NCBI GenBank assembly: GCA_016000265.1
Contig: JAECRL010000008.1
Location: 1-64,000, forward strand
Direction of reading: 5' to 3'
Length of the DNA stretch: 64,000 bases
DNA from: Burkholderiales bacterium
GTDB lineage: Bacteria > Pseudomonadota > Gammaproteobacteria > Burkholderiales > Burkholderiaceae_C
Shown: piece by piece, positions 58,900 through 64,000 of the stretch
How the letters are laid out: each line of letters starts with the position of its first letter
Position numbering within the stretch: position 1 is the stretch's first letter
Made by a program: the position numbers and the translations under genes
Notes under the pieces: generated by a model
Database searches by the model: none
What the model was told of the DNA's origin: nothing
What the model saw: only the letters and a program-made list of their open reading frames with translations

Positions 58900-59628
58900 T
58901 CAGGCGGGTTTGCGAAACACCAGGTCCCACACGCCGTGGCCCAGCCTCAGGCCGCGGTTCTCGAACTTGGTGAGCGGGCGGTAGGCCGGTTTCTCGGCGT
59001 AGCCCTCGGCCGTGTTGACCAGGCCGGGCTCGGCCGACAGCACCTCCAGCATCTGCTGGGCATAAGGTTCCCAGTCGGTGGCGCAGTGCAGGTAGCCACC
59101 GGGTGCGAGGTGTGCCAGCAGATCCTGAACGAAGGCGGGCTGGATCAGGCGGCGCTTGTGGTGGCGCTTTTTGTGCCACGGGTCGGGGAAGAAGATGTGG
59201 ACCCCCGCCAGCGACGCCGCCGGGATCATGTGCTTGAGCACCTGCACCGCGTCGTCCTGCACGATGCGCAGGTTGCTCAACTGGCGCTCGCCGATGTGCT
59301 TGAGCAGGGCGCCCACGCCCGGCTCGTGCACCTCGCAGCCGATGAAGTCCGTCTCGGGCAGCACCTCGGCGATCTTGGCCGTGGCGTCGCCCATGCCGAA
59401 GCCGATCTCCAGCACCACGGGGGCCTGGCGGCCGAACACCTCCTGGAAGTCGAGCAGCCGCTCGGTGTAGGGCAGCACGAAGCGTGGTCCCAGGTCAGCC
59501 AGGGCGCGCGCCTGGCCTTCGGTGGTGCGGCCGGCTCGCATCACGAAACTGCGGATGCTGCGGGGGTGGGCCACCTCGGGTGGTTGGCTGCCCTCGGGTG
59601 GGCAGTCGGTCTCGGAATGCGAAGTCAT
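58900..59628 (-). CDS. trmB: tRNA (guanine-N7-)-methyltransferase
   Basis: [38 protein letters not shown]. Confidence 0.95.
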   Translation of the reverse strand: MTSHSETDCPPEGSQPPEVAHPRSIRSFVMRAGRTTEGQARALADLGPRFVLPYTERLLDFQEVFGRQAPVVLEIGFGMGDATAKIAEVLPETDFIGCEVHEPGVGALLKHIGERQLSNLRIVQDDAVQVLKHMIPAASLAGVHIFFPDPWHKKRHHKRRLIQPAFVQDLLAHLAPGGYLHCATDWEPYAQQMLEVLSAEPGLVNTAEGYAEKPAYRPLTKFENRGLRLGHGVWDLVFRKPA

Positions 59629-59790
59629 GTCGCCATTTTAGGGCTGCGGGTCTTCGCTGAGGCCGGATCGCGGGGCTGTGCAGCTTGCCCGTGAACTAAT
59701 TGACCGCCTCGGCCTTCGACTGGAAACAGGCTGTGTTTCAGGCGTTTCATTCTGCGATCCTCATCTCAACGAATCGAACTGGAGCACCGC

Positions 59791-60549
59791 ATGGCATCGA
59801 TCACCCACACATCCCGTCACTTCCTGGTGGCCGCTGGCCTGGTTGGTGCCTCGTTCGGGGCTCAGGCCCTGAACCTGACGATCCCGACGACGCTGATCGA
59901 CGCCGAGTCGGTTTTCAGCTTCAACACGGACACTTCGGACCTGATGAGCAGCATGGGCGTGGGCGTGTCCGCTTTGGGCAACACCCGGCAGTTGGGCGGA
60001 GGCGGCTGGAACTTCATGATGCCGGTGACGCAGGTCACCCTCAACGCGTCGATCTTCTCCTTGAGCCTGGACCCGGTGTCGGGGTTCGCTTCAGGCTCCG
60101 GCTTGCTGATCAAGAGCGAAACCGGTGCGTTGTCGCTGGCCAATTTCGGGCTCGACTTCAAGCGCAACGTGCTCACCGCTGACTTGGCGACAGCCCAGGG
60201 CACGCAAAAGACCTTCGATGTTTTCGCTTTCAACGTGGCGGAAAACCTGCACCTGTCCACCAGCGGCGGGCTGTCGATGAAGATGAACCTCACCGACATG
60301 ATGCTCACCGCGGGCGCCCAGACGCAGTTCGCGTCAGCCCTGCAGCTCGAGGAGTACGCGGTCGCCGTGTTGCCCATGCTGAACTTCGGCTCCCTGTCGG
60401 TCGACATCTCGCCGATGCTGCGCCTGGGCTTGTCTGACAAGTCGCTGACAGCGCCCGTGCCGGAATTGCCACCCCTGGCCATGTTGGCGCTGGGTTTGGC
60501 CGGCATGGCCTTCGTGTCTCGCCGTCGCTTGTCGATGCTGGAGCGCTGA
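59791..60549 (+). CDS. Secreted protein with PEP-CTERM-like C-terminal sorting signal (PEL variant)
   Basis: N-terminal signal peptide (HFLVAAGLVGASFGAQAL); C-terminus APVPELPPLAMLALGLAGMAFVSRRRLSMLER = proline/acidic motif + hydrophobic helix + Arg cluster. Confidence 0.7.
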   Translation: MASITHTSRHFLVAAGLVGASFGAQALNLTIPTTLIDAESVFSFNTDTSDLMSSMGVGVSALGNTRQLGGGGWNFMMPVTQVTLNASIFSLSLDPVSGFASGSGLLIKSETGALSLANFGLDFKRNVLTADLATAQGTQKTFDVFAFNVAENLHLSTSGGLSMKMNLTDMMLTAGAQTQFASALQLEEYAVAVLPMLNFGSLSVDISPMLRLGLSDKSLTAPVPELPPLAMLALGLAGMAFVSRRRLSMLER

Positions 60550-60604
60550 AGCCTGCATGATGCGAGCGAATCACCCGCGTGATGCCGCTAGAATGACATC
60601 CATC

Positions 60605-60678
60605 GCGGGTGTAGTTCAATGGTAGAACGCCAGCTTCCCAAGCTTGATACGTGGGTTCGATTCCCATCACCCGCTCCA
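60605..60678 (+). tRNA. tRNA-Gly (anticodon CCC)
   Basis: GCGGGTG/CACCCGC acceptor stem, GTTC/GAAC D stem, anticodon loop TTCCCAA, T arm GTGGGTTCGATTCCCAT, encoded CCA. Confidence 0.95.
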
Positions 60679-60685
60679 GATGCAC

Positions 60686-60713
60686 AACGGCCGGTCACTT
60701 GACCGGCCGTTTT
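60686..60713 (+). terminator. Intrinsic terminator after tRNA-Gly
   Basis: AACGGCCGGTC (60686-60696) / GACCGGCCGTT (60701-60711) with TTT tail. Confidence 0.88.
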
Positions 60714-60729
60714 CATGGGCGCGTCGCTT

Positions 60730-61740
60730 TCACGCTCCGGGCTTGGGCACCGGGCCGCTGACGGGCTCCATCAGCAGGCCCGACCAGTGCAGCGGCGCCG
60801 TGGTGCGTCGCTTGGCGTCGATGTCCTGGTAGATGTAGGTGGCTTGCTGCTCGCTGAGGCCCAGGCGTTCGGCCAGTTGGGCGGGCGGCAGGCCCTGGTT
60901 GACATGCCACAGCGCCACGTCCATCTCCTTGTAGGGCAGGGCGTAGTAGAACTCGTCCTGTCCCTGGCTGAGGCTGTAGGTGTCGGTGGTGGGCGTGGCG
61001 TTGCAGATGACGTCGGGCAGGCCCATGTGGCGGGCCAGCGCGTACACCTGGCTCTTGTAGAGGTGGGCAATCGGCTTGAGGTCGGCCGAGCCGTCGCCGT
61101 TTTTCACGAAGAAGCCCTGGTCGTACTCCACGCGGTTGGGCGTGCCCACCACGGCGTAGTTCAGGCGGTCGGCGTGGAAGAACTCCAGCGTCTTGCGAAT
61201 GCGCTGCTTGAAGTTCGTGGCCGCCACGATCTGCAGGTACTCGCGCAGGCCCAGGCGCTGCTCGTGCAGGGGGCCGTTGCCCGGCTCCTGCACCACGAGT
61301 TTGAAGTGGTTGATCTGGCCTGCGGTGCCACCGGCGATGACGATCTTGTTCTTCCAGCCTTCGCCGTAGGCCGGGTACACGGCGCGGATGGCCTCGTCAC
61401 GCCAGCGGTAGCAGCCGATGGCCTCCAGCGTGGGGGCGATGTCTTCGATGGTGTAGCGGATGCCCAGGTGCTCGGCCAGCAGCTTGCCCTTGACCACGCT
61501 CTCCGACGACGAGTCGCGCTCGGGCATCAGCAGGCCGAAGACCTTGTCCGGCCCCAGCGCCTTGACCGCCAGGGCGGCGCAAACCGAGCTGTCGATGCCG
61601 CCCGACATGGCCACCACCAGGCCGCGTCGGCGCAGGTGCTGACGCATCAGTTCGCGGATTTTTTCGGTGGTGCGGGTGATTTCTGCGTCCCGGTCGAACG
61701 GCAGCAGTTGGTCGATCAGGGCGTCGATGTCTTTGCGCAT
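60730..61740 (-). CDS. Ammonia-type NAD(+) synthase-like protein (ATP-PPase fold)
   Basis: 336 aa; GLVVAMSGGIDSSVCAALAVKAL; VVGTPNRVEYDQGFFVKNGDGSADLKPIAHLYKSQVYALARHMGLPD; no glutaminase domain. Confidence 0.88.
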   Translation of the reverse strand: MRKDIDALIDQLLPFDRDAEITRTTEKIRELMRQHLRRRGLVVAMSGGIDSSVCAALAVKALGPDKVFGLLMPERDSSSESVVKGKLLAEHLGIRYTIEDIAPTLEAIGCYRWRDEAIRAVYPAYGEGWKNKIVIAGGTAGQINHFKLVVQEPGNGPLHEQRLGLREYLQIVAATNFKQRIRKTLEFFHADRLNYAVVGTPNRVEYDQGFFVKNGDGSADLKPIAHLYKSQVYALARHMGLPDVICNATPTTDTYSLSQGQDEFYYALPYKEMDVALWHVNQGLPPAQLAERLGLSEQQATYIYQDIDAKRRTTAPLHWSGLLMEPVSGPVPKPGA

Positions 61741-61786
61741 GGGCTGGCCTGGTGCGGTGAGGTCGTTGGAGTAAGGGCGCGTCGGC

Positions 61787-63352
61787 TCAGGCTTGGCCTG
61801 GGTGCGCCGGGATGAGGTGCTTCTGGATCTTGCCGGAGGCGGTGCGGGGCAGCGCGTCGAAGCAGTCCACCTGGCGCGGCATCTTGTAGAGCGGCAGGCG
61901 CTCGCGGCAGGTGCGCAGGATGTCGCGCGTCAGGGTGCTGGCTTCGGGGGCATCGAGGGCGGGCACCACGCAGGCGCGGATGACCTCACCCAGCAAGGTG
62001 TCGGGCATGGCGAGCACGGCGCATTCCTGCACGCCGGGCACCAACTGGATGACCTGCTCGATTTCCTGCGGTGCCACGCGGTGCGCGCCCACTTTGATGA
62101 TGTCGCGGCTGCGGCCGTGCAGGAACAGGAAGCCTTCGTCGTCCAGGTGGCCGATGTCGCCCGTGCGCAGCCAGCCGTTTTGCAAGGTTGCGGCGGTGTC
62201 GTCCGGGGCTTGCCAGTAGCCTTGCATGACGTTGTCGCCTTGAGCGCAGACCTCGCCCACTTCCCCGCAGGGCAGGCGTGCGCCATCGGGGCCCAGCACA
62301 CGCAGGCGCACGCCTGGCAGGGGCCGCCCCACCGAGCCGCGCTTGCGCAGGCGTTCAGGGGCGGGCAGGGTGGTCAGGCGCGAGCAGGCCTCCGTCTGGC
62401 CATACATGACCCAGAAGCCGACCTGGGGCAGCAGGGCGCAGAAGGCGTCGATGCGGGCCGGGTCCATGGGGCCGCCCGCCTGGGCCACGTAGCGCAGCGA
62501 GCCCAGGTTCGCGCCGGTGATCTGCCCCCGCTCCAGCAGCAGGTAGTAAGACGAGGGCACGCCGTGGAAAGCCGTGACGCCGCATTGCGCCATGCGCTGC
62601 GTGATGCGCTGCGGGTACATGAAGCTGTTTTCCAGCACCAGCGTGGCCCCCAGCGTGAGGTGTGTGTGCAGCACCGAGCCGCCGTAGGCGTAGTGGAAGG
62701 GCAGCACGCACAAGGTGACGTCGTCGGCCTGCATGGGCAGGCTGGCCTGCACGGCAGCGACGTTGGCGGCGAGGTTGGCGTGGCTGAGCATGACGCCCTT
62801 GGGCTGTCCCGTCGTGCCGGAGGTGAAGATCAGCGCCGCCGTGGAGGAGCGGTCCGTGGCGAGGGGGGCGTCACAAGGGGGCTCGGCAGTCGGCTCGGCC
62901 AGCCAGGCGTCCAACTCGAACGCGGCCACGCCGCTGCGCCCCCATTCGTCCTTCTGCGCGGCGAAAGCCGGGTCGAGCAGAGCCAGTCGGGCCCCGCACT
63001 GGTGGCCCAACGCGATGAGGTCGGGCAGCTTGAGCGCCGGGTTGAGCGTGGCGGTGACGCCGCCGGCCCACCAGGTCGCGTAGATGGCGGCGGCCAGTTC
63101 GGCGCGGTTGTCCATCACGATGACCACGGGCTCGCCGGGCTGGATGCGGCCGCGGAGCCCTTGCCCGATGCGCTCGACCCAGGACCAGAGCTGGGCGTAG
63201 GTGGTGCGGCGCTCGCCTTCGACGAAGGCGGTGTGTGCGCCGCGCGTGCGCGCGACGTGCTCCAGTTGGGCCAACAGCGGCCGAGGCGCAGGCGCACCCG
63301 GGCTCGCTTCGTTCCGCATTGAGGTGAGTTCAACGGTCAACGACATTTCCAT
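61787..63352 (-). CDS. AMP-forming acyl-CoA synthetase/ligase family protein
   Basis: AALIFTSGTTGQPKGVMLSHANL; MYGQTEACSRL; GWLRTGDIGHLDDEGFLFLHGRSRDIIKVGAHRVAPQEIE; RTASGKIQK. Confidence 0.94.
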   Translation of the reverse strand: MEMSLTVELTSMRNEASPGAPAPRPLLAQLEHVARTRGAHTAFVEGERRTTYAQLWSWVERIGQGLRGRIQPGEPVVIVMDNRAELAAAIYATWWAGGVTATLNPALKLPDLIALGHQCGARLALLDPAFAAQKDEWGRSGVAAFELDAWLAEPTAEPPCDAPLATDRSSTAALIFTSGTTGQPKGVMLSHANLAANVAAVQASLPMQADDVTLCVLPFHYAYGGSVLHTHLTLGATLVLENSFMYPQRITQRMAQCGVTAFHGVPSSYYLLLERGQITGANLGSLRYVAQAGGPMDPARIDAFCALLPQVGFWVMYGQTEACSRLTTLPAPERLRKRGSVGRPLPGVRLRVLGPDGARLPCGEVGEVCAQGDNVMQGYWQAPDDTAATLQNGWLRTGDIGHLDDEGFLFLHGRSRDIIKVGAHRVAPQEIEQVIQLVPGVQECAVLAMPDTLLGEVIRACVVPALDAPEASTLTRDILRTCRERLPLYKMPRQVDCFDALPRTASGKIQKHLIPAHPGQA

Positions 63353-63430
63353 GCAGTCTAGGGGGATTCGGCGCCATCGTGAGGCGCTTATCATCGATCC
63401 AGGGTACTCAATTCGAGGGGGTGAAGGCTC

Positions 63431-64000
63431 ATGTGCGGTATCGCAGGTGTGCTGGATTGGCGCGGGCTGGCCAATTCGGCGTGGTCGCCTGCCCCAGCCT
63501 TGCTGGCCGAGATGGCGGCAACCCTTCATCACCGAGGCCCCGATGGTCGCGGCTTCCTGTCACGTCCCGCCGTGGGGCTCGCGCACACGCGCCTGGCCAT
63601 CGTGGACCTGGCGGGTGGCGATCAGCCCATCTTCAACGAGGACGGCCGCATCGCGGTGGTCTTCAATGGCGAGATCTTCAACCACGTCGAGTTGCGCGCC
63701 GAGTTGCAGGCGCAAGGGCATCGCTTTGCCACGCGATCCGACACCGAGGTCATCGTCCACCTGTACGAGCAGCACGGCGACGACTTCGTGCACCACCTCA
63801 ATGGGCAGTTCGCCATCGCCTTGTGGGACGGTCGGGACGACGCGCGCCAGCGCCTGCTGCTCGTGCGCGACCGCGTCGGCATCGCGCCCTTGCACTACCG
63901 ACTGGCGGCCCACGAAGGCGAGCACCAACTGGTCTTCGGCTCCGAAGCCAAGGCCATCCTGGCCGCCATGCCTCAGGCGCCTGAGGTCAACCGGCGGGCG
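63431..64000 (+). CDS. Asparagine synthetase-like class II glutamine amidotransferase (partial; runs off right edge)
   Basis: MCGIAGVLDW with Cys2 nucleophile; HHRGPDGRG; RLAIVDLAGGDQPIFNEDGRIAVVFNGEIFNHVELRAELQAQGHRFATRSDTEVIVHLYEQ. SD-like GAGGGGG upstream. Confidence 0.93.
   Translation, partial: MCGIAGVLDWRGLANSAWSPAPALLAEMAATLHHRGPDGRGFLSRPAVGLAHTRLAIVDLAGGDQPIFNEDGRIAVVFNGEIFNHVELRAELQAQGHRFATRSDTEVIVHLYEQHGDDFVHHLNGQFAIALWDGRDDARQRLLLVRDRVGIAPLHYRLAAHEGEHQLVFGSEAKAILAAMPQAPEVNRRA

Noticed and set aside
60605-60678. tRNA-Gly as an integration site for a genomic island
   Set aside because: No integrase, direct repeat of the tRNA 3' end or mobile gene was seen nearby; xerD at 52226 is the housekeeping recombinase.

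Overview
This is a GC-rich bacterial chromosome segment. Gene content and order suggest Betaproteobacteria, order Burkholderiales. It is mostly core and housekeeping genes; I saw no phage, transposon, integrase or CRISPR array. The left edge (minus strand) holds a type I secretion operon: a LapB-like ABC transporter, a LapC/HlyD adaptor, and the 5' end of a giant LapA-like adhesin. The adhesin start has a retention-module-like N-terminus, a TAAG candidate LapG site and near-identical 300-bp (100-aa) repeats, and it runs off the window. The middle carries nudix, ubiC, pgeF, phaC-phaA-phaB, lexA with tandem SOS boxes, an asparaginase, macA-macB-OMF, a fatty acid desaturase overlapping a PaaX-type regulator, an NDH-2, a diguanylate cyclase, glutamine-dependent nadE-glnB, an ECF sigma/DUF3619/DUF3106 operon, ilvB-ilvN-ilvC with a possible attenuator, and an RbbA-like efflux operon containing a second PHA synthase. 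The right part carries xerD, uppP, selO-msrB-yciB-bolA-PPIase, trmB, a PEP-CTERM-like protein and tRNA-Gly(CCC). The right edge is a possible biosynthetic or surface-glycan cluster: an ammonia-type NAD-synthase-like protein, an AMP-forming acyl ligase and an asparagine-synthetase-like amidotransferase cut by the window end. The best leads for something undescribed are this amide/acyl-adenylate cluster, the PHA synthase inside an ABC efflux operon, the basic N-terminal extension of PhaC1, and the ilv leader. All family names come from reading the sequence; no database search was run.
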